Shown here piece by piece: positions 25,501-37,000 of a stretch of 64,000 nucleotides of DNA. The position numbers were made by a program, and so were the translations under genes. The stretch comes from Aquatica leii (Eukaryota; Arthropoda; Insecta; Coleoptera; Lampyridae). A model generated the notes under the pieces. That model was not told the origin of the DNA and did not search any database. It was given only the letters and a program-made list of their open reading frames with translations. The stretch spans positions 63,999,505-64,063,504 of the forward strand of contig CM069436.1 in the NCBI GenBank assembly GCA_035610365.1, read 5' to 3'. Positions within the stretch are counted from its first letter, which is position 1; every line of letters starts with the position of its first letter.

Positions 25501-25941
25501 AACACAACTATCTAGTTACGCTATTTGCTTTAAGTTTCACAACGTAAATTGTATTACTATCCATAACCTATTTGTTCCACAAAAAAACGATAAGTAACAG
25601 GAGACGTTAAAAGGGGATACAACAAGTGAACCCGCACAAAGGATCTAATCCTAATTGTTAGCAAACCTAATAGCAATTATAGTTTTATTGGGTACTCTTC
25701 ACACAAGGGTATTTTTTACTGTGCGTTAACGTAATCCTTAAGATTATTATCAAACCGCGAAAAAATGTTCTCAACATGTTATGTATTATTCATGTATAAT
25801 TCTAATGTAAATTTTTTCTTATCGTGTTTGAGTTTTATGTGACAAAGTATTTAAAACCGTATGCTATTAAAAATGAAGTACTTTAACATTAAGCATTTTT
25901 TTCCAATAAAATATGTAAAAACGGCGTTAATTTTCAAAAAA
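22516..25941. other. Non-coding stretch
   Basis: No identifiable gene. An imperfect 57-bp-spaced direct repeat (GTGTT(C/T)ACTTGTGTTA) occurs at 23031 and 23088. A strong splice-donor-like site (AAAG|GTAAGT) lies near 23472. A frame opening MAGERTGSSNT at 24182 is quickly interrupted and not assignable. Confidence 0.45.
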
Positions 25942-26118
25942 CTAAACGTTTTTTAGGTTATTGATAGACATGTTAGTAATGATAGCAGTTTCTATCACGT
26001 ATTGGTCTACATTTATTTCAAGAAAAATGTGAAGACGCTTTACCAGTTCATACATTAACACATGTTCATCTCCCAAGTAAATTGGTGTTGCCATAAACAG
26101 AATTGCACCACGCTTTAA
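25942..26118 (-). CDS. Candidate terminal exon of an unidentified gene
   Basis: On the minus strand a T-rich tract ending in TTTCCTTTAG (AG at 26119-26120) is a good splice acceptor. The frame starts exactly at it and stays open for 58 codons, to TAG at 25942-25944. An in-frame stop lies immediately before the acceptor, so the open frame matches the would-be exon. The peptide is amphipathic and helical, with blocks such as LFMATPIYLGDEHVL and YELVKRLHIFLEI. I do not recognise the family. It is too short to exclude chance, and no upstream exon was found in this window. Confidence 0.33.
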   Translation of the reverse strand, partial: LKRGAILFMATPIYLGDEHVLMYELVKRLHIFLEINVDQYVIETAIITNMSINNLKNV

Positions 26119-26764
26119 CTAAAGGAAACACATAAATGAAAAAAAAATTACCAAGAATAGCTACTATAATTTAAAACCTTAAGAAATATTTTTCTAAATA
26201 TGATTTAAAAACAACCAACACCTAATGTTTTAAAAAAATACATTTCGTTTACAAATGACTATTTTAAAATAATTATTTTGTTTAAATGTATTCTTAATTC
26301 TTTTTTTCTAATTTAACGGTTGTTAAATTTTAGACATTAAGCTTTCTTTATGAAACAATCGTCTAATGTGTTTCAAATTATAGATTATTACATGCGTACT
26401 CTTAAATAGTTTCCGTTTTCAAATTTTTAGCAATCAATACTTCTCTTTAAATGCGGGTTTTGCATCCAATCTGAAAAATTATTGTAATCAAACTAGCATA
26501 TTATTGCATATCAACCCTAAATATTTTTTATTATTGCTCTTAGAATGCATTGTATTTGAATTTAACTTCGCACCGGTAGCAGTATATGATGTTATATGTA
26601 TAGTCGCAAGTGATATACATACGAGAAAATACAGTATCCTTTTTTTAAAATAGTGTATATTAATTTATTTTTAAGAAATAAAGAAAGACAATAGAAACCC
26701 AGAATTGTGCTGATTTGTTACTGTTGTTACTAAGAAAAACGGGGAAAAGCTTAAAGCTAAAATA

Positions 26765-27351
26765 CAGTCGGACCTCCATTCAATGAACTCCTATTTAATA
26801 TTTTTTTTTATTTAGGGATGTTTTCTTTAGGATATTGACCTTCGGGTTAAAATTCTTGTAAAAACACCTTTAAAATATGATGTTCAAATTCTATATTATG
26901 ATATTTTTCAAAGAAAATGTTACCCAACTACTTAAAGTTTTCTTGGAATCACGTACAATTTACTTTACCTTTACAATACCGCATTATTAAACGGATAAAC
27001 GGACTTCTTAATTTACAATACAGAAAGGTTATTACTAATGGTACTAAAAATTCTGTACATTTGTAAATGACATAAATGCATGAATTGTTTAGAAGATTAT
27101 AAGATTTTCTTCGAGTTTTGAAATGCATTGTCATGTTATTGAACACGTTTCATTTGCAATTTTTTCGTTTCAAGTTGTTTAAGTGTAAAGTTGGTTAAAA
27201 ATAACAAAACAAAAGTGTTTATAATTAATATGTATTTCTTATGTACGTTTAAATTTGTGTTTTATTTTTTACATATAAATTGTATACAATGAAGTTTCTA
27301 TATAATGATGTTTTTGAAGGGAATTTTGAACATCACTATATACTTCGACTG
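26765..27351. mobile_element. Possible non-autonomous pogo-like element
   Basis: The left end reads TA-CAGTCGGACCTCCATT (TA at 26763-26764), a typical pogo/Tigger-like terminus. A right end CGACTG-TA occurs at 27346-27353, giving inverted CAGTCG ends and TA on both sides. Beyond the first six bases the ends match poorly. Near the right end TATATAATGATGTT and AACATCACTATATA form an imperfect palindrome (about 27299-27342), as seen in pogo-like subterminal repeats. No transposase coding was recognised inside. The pairing of these two ends is tentative. Confidence 0.3.
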
Positions 27352-27353
27352 TA

Positions 27354-28166
27354 CGTTAAAATGTAGAATTTACTTGTAATTTAATGTTTTTTTTATTAAA
27401 TTGCAAGAAAATTGTGCAACATTGTCTACCTCATTCAAACGAAACGTAATAATATCATAAAATCACCTTATCTTAAAGTTTTGTTATGTCTTTAAACCGT
27501 GTTACCTAATCATAACTTACGAATGAGATATTATGTTACTTACCGACTTTTTCATTGTTTTTAATTCTATAAAGTTTTTGATAGTTTTAGACGTTTTGCA
27601 CTAATTAGTTCAAGTAAATACGCAAATTAAAACGTATAGCACTAATCGTGAAATTTATGTAGTGATGAGAAAATAATTTTTTGTAAGTTTTGTGAAAAAC
27701 TTATCTATACGAGTACAGACACATACCGCAACTTGTATTTTAGTCTCTCTTATACTGCAATTTTTTTTACTGCCACAATTTCCGCTCTTTAGTTATGAGT
27801 TACCTGACACCTGGTTACCTGTTATTTCCTGATCTTTACTTTATCTACCAAACACACTGTAAGCTATGTCTAAAGTTTTTAATGGTGGTTTTCTTTAGAC
27901 CTTCGAGCAAATGATGTAGCTAAAAGAAGTTACAACATTTATCAAGTTTTCCGAACATTTGTTTTTTCTAGTTACCTTAGTTTTATAATTGTCATTTTAT
28001 TAATTGTCACCTGAAGAAGAACGTAGACCATGTTTGAAGGCCTTTGAGTTTTTTATTAAATATGTACACCATTTATCCAAAAACTATTTTGTTATGTTTC
28101 ATGGTGAAAATTTTGTAGCTAAAAAAAATTATTTTTGGTTACAACATTTATTTCTTTTAATTCCAG
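27354..28166. other. Non-coding stretch
   Basis: No recognised gene. If the exon at 28167 is real, its intron would lie here, ending in the acceptor TTTTAATTCCAG. Confidence 0.45.
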
Positions 28167-28312
28167 AATTCTTGATAAATTACATGGTCGCACTGGGTTT
28201 CATTTTAAGAATATGATTCCAAATCCATTAAATAATAGGAAATATTGGCATTGGGTGCAAGCACGTGTTGAAGAACTGCAGGGCGAGCGGTGTGGGCGAT
28301 CATTGATATCAG
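28167..28312 (+). CDS. Candidate internal exon of an unidentified gene
   Basis: An acceptor with a pyrimidine-rich tract (TTTATTTCTTTTAATTCCAG, ending 28166) precedes an open frame encoding LHGRTGFHFKNMIPN, NNRKYWHWVQARVEELQ and GERCGRS. The composition is rich in W, H, R and C, unlike neighbouring chance frames, and the base composition is higher in GC. The frame passes a possible donor (CAG|GTTTGC at 28313) and continues as a hydrophobic tail typical of intron translation. I do not recognise the family. It may be a host exon or a transposon fragment. Confidence 0.33.
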
Positions 28313-28422
28313 GTTTGCTCATAATTTTATTTATCGTTTTCCTTATTTTACCTTAGCTTTAACATTTGTTTAATTGTTAATTTACATTAACTTTTAACAC
28401 ATATGTTAAAACTTTACTCAAA

Positions 28423-28746
28423 TTGAAACAAATTCGCAGCGTAATCAAGGCCAAGGTCACACGTTTTCAGACATTTTTGGATACTAAGTTTCTGGTTACA
28501 AAAAATTTTGGCAAATTAAGCAAGCGATTACAATACAGAAAAAATGTAATGACGGAATTGGGCAATCGTCAGGCTGAAATCTAGAAAATAGATAACACGC
28601 CGGCAAGTTACAGAGATGAATTTTAAGAATTATATTTTGAAAGCGTAAGTAAATCTCAATTAATAATGGACAAATCTTTAAAAATAGAATCAACCATTGT
28701 TAACAATGATACGATAAACGGTACGGACGCGTCAACTTGGAAATAA
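28423..28746 (+). pseudogene. Retrotransposon gag-like fragment
   Basis: A single frame with only two internal stops covers about 107 codons. It contains VIKAKVTRFQTFLD, KLSKRLQ, GNRQAEI and, after the first stop, ASYRDEF and ELYFESVSKSQLIM. This pattern ('vKakvTRFqtFL', later 'Q-eIE', then 'YrdeFE--YF') matches the N-terminal gag region of BEL/Pao or related LTR elements. No zinc knuckle or pol follows in frame. The Ty3/gypsy relic 1.3 kb downstream has its own, different gag, so this is probably a separate insertion. Confidence 0.55.
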
Positions 28747-29899
28747 AAGCTGTATTTGTTGTTTTGAATAATTTATCAATAATAAATTAACCTACGTTCA
28801 GCGGTTCTTATAGCCATTACAATTATTTTTTTGAAACTTTAGTTTAGATTTAGTTTACGCTTGACAAATCCTACACCAGCCTGGGGCAAATGATTTGTCA
28901 ATTCACTAACGGATTGCGGTTCGGTTATAACAAATACTACTCACTGAAGCGGAAACTTGTGGTCAACTTGAGGGAGGAGGTTTTGACGTAACAGGGGTTC
29001 TAATACAAATCAAAAAATTTAATACAAAAATCATGAGAGTAGCAGGGTTCGAAAGCTAGTCGGTATGAGATCAGAAGCTTCGGGTATAATAACAGGTCTC
29101 GGTTAATCGGTGCACACAATTATACGGTATCAGGATCGGTTCGGAAAAGAGTTAGCCGGGTACAAAAGCATTTGGTAGCAAAATATGAATCGAATAAACA
29201 CAGGCCGGGTTTCTCCAGGACTAGGTCTTGGGAGAAAGAAGGTCTACCAGGAAGGGTCTCGGCAGAGAAAGAACATTTTTAGCGTTGACGGCGGCTTTTA
29301 TTTGGTGTTTCGTTCCGGTTGAATGATTATTTGGCAGGAGAGACTTGCGCGTTTCGAAGCGGTAGAGGTGGTCCGCAGCCGAGCCTCCAAAGCTAACGCG
29401 TAATTAAAACAAATTCATATATAATTTTTAAAATAATTACAGCCACCTCTGCCGTTTAGTTACAGGCTTAGACAACGTTGTAGTTAAACACCCAGATTTT
29501 TTAAGCTTGGTCTTTGTCTCTCCTTGAAAGCCAAAACAAAAAGTAGAACTTGGCTTTTGCCGTATTGTCGTTTGTGAACTCAAACAAACTAATTTTTTGC
29601 AAGACATTGCAGCTTGCTACTTGGGAGTGGTAAAATGTCACACATGTCGTGAAATATAGCAAGTGGTCTAAAGACTAAAACTTGATAATGGGTCTATAGA
29701 ACAAAAGAGTTTGCGATTACGTGTATTTGAAACCGAGTTAGTCAACAAACGGTAAGAACAATAATAGTGATGTTTTAGAACTACTTTCATGTAGAAATTT
29801 ATCTGTCTCTTGTATTTGCAACGCCGCATCTGGAAATCGGCCAGCAGTCGACTTCGAATACATACTGTCGTATTAATTACTGTATCGGTTTGTATGTAA
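28747..29899. other. GC-richer non-coding stretch, possible LTR or UTR remnants
   Basis: The block 28900-29400 is clearly less AT-rich than its surroundings and carries no open frame that I recognise. A 12-13-bp near-perfect inverted repeat (CGGTAGAGGTGG at about 29360 with CCACCTCTGCCG at about 29443) flanks an AT-rich spacer. It may be an LTR or leader of a nearby retroelement; no matching second LTR was found. Confidence 0.35.
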
Positions 29900-32800
29900 A
29901 ACGTAAACTAGAATAAGTTACCTTATGCCTTTCTACTGTTACATTACGTGTGAAATAAATTGCCTGTATTAACTTATAACTTTAGTATGGCTACTATAAA
30001 GAATTTATAAAAAATACAACCCGAATATTTGGTGACAGCGTAAAAGTGGATAGTAGTATGGTGAATAATAAAACAGTAAAAAGCAAAAGAAAGGAAACTT
30101 GTTAAGTATTTGCTAAAAAAAAATGTCGATAGCAGTAAGACTCCAAAAAAATATGAAATGGTTAGGTGATCTCGCTAGCCAATGGATACTTTACGTTCTG
30201 CCAAGCGAAAAAGACTTAAAACCAGACAAGAAAAAACCAAAATTTTGCTTAATTGAATGGAAGTCAAGAGCTAATGATTTAAAATACATTTTTGTATGAT
30301 AAAAACAAAGACAAAACGCTACTTGCCACAGTGATTAATAAGTTACCTGACGAGACAGTAGATTCGGCATTAAGACAATTGTCAAATACGTGTCAATTTA
30401 AAGAAACCGATGTTTTGATTCGAGACAGATTAGTTCTTAGCATAAAAAATTTCCGAATACAAGAAAAGCTGCTAGAATCTGATTTTAATCTGAATGACGG
30501 GATACAAATAGATCGTTCTATAGAAACTAATGTTGTAACGTAAAGGGTAATTTTCATGGAACATCATAATGTAAGTGCGGTAAAATACGCCAGAAATATA
30601 CAGTGCAGGACAAAAACGTCAAAAAATGTGGAAAAATAGCGAGATCCTGGAAAAACAGGTGCCAATAGCTTGTATTGCTGTTCTGATCACGAAAACGGCA
30701 AATGCCCCGCGTACAATCGCATTTGTAGCAAGTGTCAGAGCAAAAAGCATTATCAAAGATTTTGTCGCAGCAAATATGTACACCAAGTTGAAGAAAGTAG
30801 AAATAGAGATATAAAGTCGAAAAAGACGGAAAGTGAAAGTGAAAATAGGAAAGTTTATAGACTATAACTACTTGTAGTGTAGATTCCGTCGAGTGGTGTG
30901 AGGCCATTGACGTTGAATACACCAAGATTAACCTAAAGATCTACACGGGTAGCCAAGTAAACATATTCACGTTTTGTTATTTTCAGAAGTTAAAAATAAA
31001 CCTTAGTGGCTTACTTAAAACCACATCTGTATTATCTTCCTATTTTGGTTTGTCATTTTTGGACCATTTTTAAGATTTAAAAATGTAAATAAACGTTTAT
31101 TATAAAATCTTAAGCTTTCGCGGTTATTTTGTTTATGATTATAATCGACTTTCGGCTTAGGCTTTTGGGTGTTTAACTAAGACGCGAACTAAGCCGAAAG
31201 TCGCTTATAATCATAAACGTTTATTATTTTATGTGGCCTTGGCAAATTCGGCATTTTCTATTCTCAGACCTCAAGCTGGACGCACCTTGATAAAATTAGC
31301 AGAAACAATAACACATAAAGCAGCTTCGTAAAATGTCAGTAATAATTTCGTTGATTTAATTCTCTTTTTAAACAATCATAAAAATGTATTTTCAAGAAAT
31401 TTAACTAATAACGAGGTACCGAAAGAGGAAAATATCGATTTCTTTAAAAGACAAAGGTAAACAAAAGATAAACTTAATGGTTTCGGAAAACATTTTAGTT
31501 CTGGTCACCGAATAGGTTTATCCTATAGTGATTGCTACTAAATAAAATTGTGATATTCGCATTTGTATAGGCCCAAGAAACTTAAATATTTATTTAAAAT
31601 GTGAAAATTTCCACATACCAACAGTCGAATCGTTATTCGGAGAACTTAATGGTGCAAAGTATTTTACAGATGCTTCACAGGCATTCTTACAAATACTCAA
31701 AGACTATGAAAGTTTGAAATTAAGTACTTATGTTACAAATTAGGGTAGATACAGATTCGTACGCTTAACTTGCGGTATAAAATCCGCTGCTGCAATTGTC
31801 AAGCACTTTATTCATTACACATTAGAAGGTGTACTTGTTTTTGAAAAGACACTTCAAGAACACAATGGAATTTGAACAATGTTTTAAAATTTCAGAAAGT
31901 GGTTTAGCTTTGAATTTACAAAAATCTAAATATTGTCAAAAATAAGTAAAATTTCTTAACACTCAATTAGCAAAAGTAGGATCGCGCCCGATGTAAAGAA
32001 AATAGAAGCAATCAAAAACATGAAACTCTAAAATCGAAAAGACTAGCAGAGATTTCTCGGTATGATAGTGTATCTAGCCAAATTCATATCAAATTTTTCA
32101 AATGAAACAGCGTGTCATAGTAAATTTTTTAGTGATACAAATGAATAGGTATGGCATGGATTTTTGTTTAAATTGACTAAAAAAACTTGTAACTTTAACT
32201 GCAATACTATCTTACTTTGATTTATCTTAAGAAACCATGTTGTCAGTTGACGCAAATCGTTTTGGTCCAGGAATAGTAACAATGCAGAAAAACCTTAAAT
32301 TGAGTATGCATCGGTCTCTGTCACACACACTTAGTAGAGATACAATCACATCGAAAAAGAAGTTTTAGCATTAGTTGTTGGCTGTGAAAGATTTTACTTT
32401 TACCTTTAAGAAAAGAAATTTCAATTACAACAGATCACACTTCTCCCGGGTTTGTTCAAATTGGATCAGTTTATTCTGGAGTACGTACCTAAAAAACACA
32501 TGCAAATAACAGATGCCCTGAGTCAAATATAGTCGATAATATCCACAACCACAACTAACAGACTGACATCTCACAAAGTACCCAACTTACCATGGCAAAA
32601 GATCGGCATCGACTTTAAGTCATATGAAGGTTTAAATTTTCTGGTGATCGTTGATTATTTCAGTAAATTTGTGGTGGTAAACAAATTGGCAAGTAAAATC
32701 GCCGATTCTGTGATTTTGTGATTGAAAAATGTGTTCGTAATGAATCCTCTACTCTTAGAGATCTTTTCCGAGAATGAACTTCCATTCAGTTCAACAAAAT

Positions 32801-33000
32801 TCGGACAATTTGCGGTTAAATACGACATCAAATTGACTACAAAGTCCACTATATCCAAAAAGTAATGTAAGATCCATTCAAATAGCGAAAGGTTTGATGA
32901 CGAATTTTATTAAAAATGTCGAAGATCCCTTTTTAATATAGACGAAACGGAAATCACTTAAGACCACTAAAAAATGAACTTGTTTTTATAAAAAAAAACC
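29900..33000 (+). pseudogene. Ty3/gypsy LTR retrotransposon relic (gag-pol)
   Basis: The blocks run in Ty3/gypsy order. A possible 5' LTR tail with AATAAA lies at about 29950, then a TTTGGTGACAGCG primer-binding-like site near 30020. Gag at 30120-30540 includes LSNTCQFKETDVLIRDRLVL. A zinc knuckle with a complete CX2CX4HX4C (CSKCQSKKHYQRFC, 30724-30765) is preceded by a damaged first knuckle. The protease at about 30900-31075 has GSQVNIF, but the catalytic Asp of the D-T-G triad is Tyr. RT blocks IPTVES, GAKYFTDAS, FGRYRF-like and LTCGIKSA lie at 31610-31800, and the thumb reaches 32100. RNase H (SVDANRFGPGI, EKEVLALVVGCERF) lies at 32160-32400. Integrase (LPWQKIGIDFKSYEG, FLVIVDYFSKFVVV) lies at 32585-32690 and its tail reaches about 33000. 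It is full of stops and interrupted by a foldback at 31089-31227. Mag-like affinity is suggested by the gag. Confidence 0.88.
31089..31227. repeat. Foldback insertion flanked by 15-bp direct repeats
   Basis: Two 29-base arms (31132-31160 and 31189-31217) are inverted copies differing by one substitution, around a 28-base loop. The whole is flanked by identical 15-bp direct repeats, ATAAACGTTTATTAT, at 31089-31103 and 31213-31227. Those repeats are themselves largely palindromic. The structure sits between the protease and RT regions of the Ty3/gypsy relic. It may be a miniature transposon or a hairpin insertion. Confidence 0.7.
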
Positions 33001-33340
33001 TTATCGTGTTGTAAAAACAACTGTAAACTTTAATCCAGAGATAAACTCAACAAACAATGACGTCATCCCGGTTGTGAGTGAAAAAAAAACATTAATTGGA
33101 GTAACAAGATAAATGACCATCTTTACTGTATTCCTGGTGGTCGTGTAAACTACCCAAAAAATTAGAATTATAAGTGTTCTTATTATGGTTAATATTTTTC
33201 TTTTCTTTAAAGATAGGTCAAATATATGTGTATATTGCATTGACTAAACATGGAAACTTAGAGAAGCATTATAAACTATAAATAAACACTATAAAAATAA
33301 TTTTAAAGCAAAAAATGAGTTAAATAGGCAAAACATTATA

Positions 33341-34064
33341 CAGGGTTACTAAAGGATGGAGACGGCAATTTATTGTCGGTAATATTAATTTTAGGAAAAA
33401 TTGTTTAATGCAAAAGTTGTTTATGTAATTTTTATCTACAATTGGGAATACTTGAATTTTTGTTATCTCCAATTATTCCTGAGTTACGCCGCGACAAAAA
33501 AAAATTATGATTCACAACCTCATCACTAAAAACAAATTAATAACTAAGTAATTTAAAGTAAGTGTTCAAATTGTCTTCCATTTGTCATTTGACAATGACT
33601 CAGTCTCTAAAAATTCACGGAGAATTTCTTGTATGGTTCTAGTAATTCGGATTTTTAAATCTTCAATGTTATTGAACATAATATCTTTAGATTTTGTTTT
33701 TTATGTATCCCCAAAGAAAGAACCTAAACTACCTTGCTCGAGTTTGTTTATCGTTTTAGTCTTCGATATACCTACTTGATGTTTTCTTGAAAAAAATGTT
33801 ATTAAAATAAACTTTTAAAACATTTTTTGTGGTGCCGTTTTAAAGAGAAAAAAATGCTGTATCGAATGTAAAAGTAATATGTTCTCATTTAAAAAAAAAT
33901 GCGCGGAACGGCGTAAATCAGAAACAATTGGAGATAACAAAAATACAAGTATTTCTAATTGTAGATAAAATTACATAAAAAAATTTTGTATTAAACATTT
34001 TTTCTTAAAATGAATAGGTAGTAACGACAATAAATCGCCCTCGCTATACTTTTTAATAACCCTG
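33341..34064. mobile_element. Mariner/Tc1-like element with long terminal inverted repeats
   Basis: Both ends start CAGGGTTA(C/T)TAAA, and TA flanks them on both sides (33339-33340 and 34065-34066). The inverted repeats extend about 165 bp (about 33341-33508 and 33893-34064). They share blocks such as TTATTGTCG, TGTTTAAT, TATGTAATTTT, TTGTTATCTCCAATT and TTACGCCG. The arms have diverged by scattered substitutions and small indels. The central 385 bp encodes a transposase C-terminus on the minus strand (33553-33740). TIRs, TA duplication and transposase tail together support a Tc1/mariner-superfamily element that has lost most of its coding region. Confidence 0.85.
33553..33740 (-). pseudogene. 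Transposase C-terminal remnant inside the TIR element
   Basis: The minus-strand frames give a degenerate 'WGY-K-k' block, then DIMFNNIEDLKIRITRTIQE, which fits the 'P-t-eeLk-rI--ai' helix. A frameshift follows, then MTNGRQFEHLL ending at the stop 33553-33555. That 'GrqFEHLL' ending is diagnostic of mariner-like transposases. The catalytic core is absent, so mobility would have required a transposase supplied by another copy. Confidence 0.75.
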
Positions 34065-34066
34065 TA

Positions 34067-37000
34067 TATTTAAAGATTAGTTTAAAATTCTTACTTTGTG
34101 TGTAATTTTTTTAAAACATACGTTATATCTGGTACTACACAACTTTTTGTTGAGATTTAACTTAATAAAAATGCAAAATTAATAATTTTTTATTTAAATT
34201 TTTGACGTTTATATTATTATCATATTGATATGCCTTCGATTTTTTTTGTATTTGGATATTTTTAATGCAATAAGATTTAATTATACATTTTTTAACAATT
34301 CTTATATTTTTGTTTTTTCAATTAAGATCTAATATAAACAGTGTAGAATAATTTTGATTTTAAAGATGTCTTTCAAATTACAGTTTAATTAAAAACTAAC
34401 ATTAACATGTTAGCCAAACGGTTACTGTAATAAAGTAAACTATAAGAAAACATTGCCTTACTATACTGGTAAAGAACTGATTCTATCATCTTCTTATAGA
34501 CTTTCTCTTATGAAATGTTAGTTACCTTTATCGTCATGGCTGTACGTATTTTGTTGAAAAGTGTTAGAAATAACTCTATGCTGCTACAGTTGAACTAAAA
34601 ACCTAAATTTGGCGCTTCTGAAAAAATGTTTATTAATGTTTTCTTGAATTATAATTTAGAACAGTATAGTATAATCAGATATCAAATTACGTACAAAATA
34701 TCCATATCTAGGAAACTATGCGGTTGTTTATTAGTTAGATAGAGAGACTAGTGGAGAGCTGTTTTGACCTATCGGGACTATTTAACACTGGGATGCTCTA
34801 ATGCGGTTTTCATAATATAAATTGGTTATTTGGGTTTAAGATTCATATGTAAGATATTTGTTTTGTCTAATTTTTAGTACATTAATTCTTAAAATACACC
34901 TACTTTTACAAGAATTTTGTTGGTTAAGTCTGAACATTTAATTTTTTTTTGTGTATAATAAATGGAAATCATTATTATTTATTCAATTGAAATATTAATA
35001 AAATTAATTTCAGTTAATAATTAATTAAATTAATAATTGTTAAACACTATAAGTACAAACAGTAAACTGTTTGTAAAAGTGCATATATAAGTTATCTCTA
35101 TGCAAATAGTCTTAAGACAACGTCAAACACGAAAATCAACAGAAACTGAAACGTATTTATCAGTTAAATAATGTCACAAGTAAACACTGAAACAATTTTA
35201 CCTACTGTAGTTCAACAAACATACAAGACTTAAATTAAATTTATTGGACATTCTATACACTATTACATAAAACAGTTTTATTTTATTTGATAGAGATAAA
35301 AACCGACAATCAAAAACATTTACCTGATTACGCAACGTTCTTGTCTATCCTTGTTTAGAAACCAATATTTACAAATGAAAGTGAGTTGTAGCTTCTGACA
35401 CAACAACCGAAACGTAATTTATAAGCTGCCAAAATAAAGGATTTACGAAGAGGAAATAAAGTAAAAAGATAGGACAGGTTAGAAAGTGATCGCCTAAGAG
35501 AAGACATAAACCTATTGCAGACGTGGTTAAAACAAATGTCAGTTAAACAATTGTTAAAAACAACAAGATATATAAAAAAGCATAATAAAAAAAGCTAATT
35601 GACTATGCAATAAAAGTGAACATGTTTTATTCGCAGATTTGTTCAAGTGCAATTAAGAATTAGAAATTGGTATAGGTAAATGTAAATAAAACATTTTAAT
35701 TGAAAATACGTACAAATGAAACTTAACATAGAGAAACAATTGTACAGAACGGATCTATTTTCATTATTCGTTCCTATAACAATTCTGATTTATATCAGGT
35801 GAATTAGTCAAAATTGTATTGTGGCATGAAGAATGGGATTTATAAATGTAACTGTAACGTAGTATTGCATTGAATTTTACGTATGTAAATTCTAGTCTCG
35901 TATTCACTTTCCATATGTATTCGTAATAAATGTATATTCTACAACAACGTTTTTGTTGGTTTGAGTTAACGCTAAAGGCAACAAAAGGGCGTTAACGGAA
36001 TAGAACATTCACAAACAACGACAACTGACAACAAAACAAATTTAGCCAAGCATTAAAAAATTGTTTAGTCAAATGCAAAATTTTAAACATATTTCAAATA
36101 ATCAAAACCTTTCGCCATCTAACTGCTTTTGACGTTTTATATCCCACACAGAGAATCTGTACCAATTATATGGAACGGTTCACAGAACATATCGTAAGAA
36201 ATTAATAGATTATTATATCAGTGAGGGAGCGCATTTGCAAAAGGGAAAGACGCATGAATGGATTTTAAAGTAGGTTGCAAATCATATTTCAAGTTACTCG
36301 TGAAACTTTAAAATTATGTTTTTTATGTACGGCCAACCCTCAGAATATTTTAGGTTTTATCTTTTTATGTTTACTTTAGAAAATTACTGCTTCAATATAT
36401 TCTGCAGCAAATAAATAACCAATGACTTTTTCAAGGGTGGTAGCGCTACTACAAGGGTGCCAACCCCATCAATAATAATGACTCCAACTTCCCTTAAATA
36501 CACACTTCACTTAACTCTCGGAGCGAAATATTAATGCAACTAAATTGAAAATCAATATGGCAAAAGTCGTGGGTTTTCTACTCAAGAAAATTAACATTTT
36601 TGCAAAGAATTGTTTACATAAGAAAGCATTGCGGATGATACAATATTTGAACAAAATCCCTATTTAATTTACTAAATGTAAAATCTTTAGCGTTTAGATT
36701 AATTCTGCGATGCTTCGAGCAGATGCTGTTAGCTGAATTGACGACATCGACTACAACGAGTTCCTTTTCGTGTCATTACTTTGATAGTTTTAGATATTTT
36801 GAGGCATTACCGAGTTTCAACAAACTTAACGTTAAGTACTATTACTTGTAAAGCTGCAGTTTAAGATTATTTACTTTATGAGAGAAAGTGTATTTTCCGG
36901 AAAATCCCTTAACTACACCGAGAACTTGTCACTTGTAGCTGACTTTTATTAAAATAAAATGCTAAACTACTTCATTATTATACAACCCTATCTGTAGACT

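Noticed and set aside
30554-30925. 123-codon minus-strand frame
   Set aside because: Antisense of the gypsy gag zinc-knuckle region.
35490-35550. Short frame resembling the CRAL-TRIO N-terminal helix
   Set aside because: Only about 17 residues match and no continuation or splice donor was seen.
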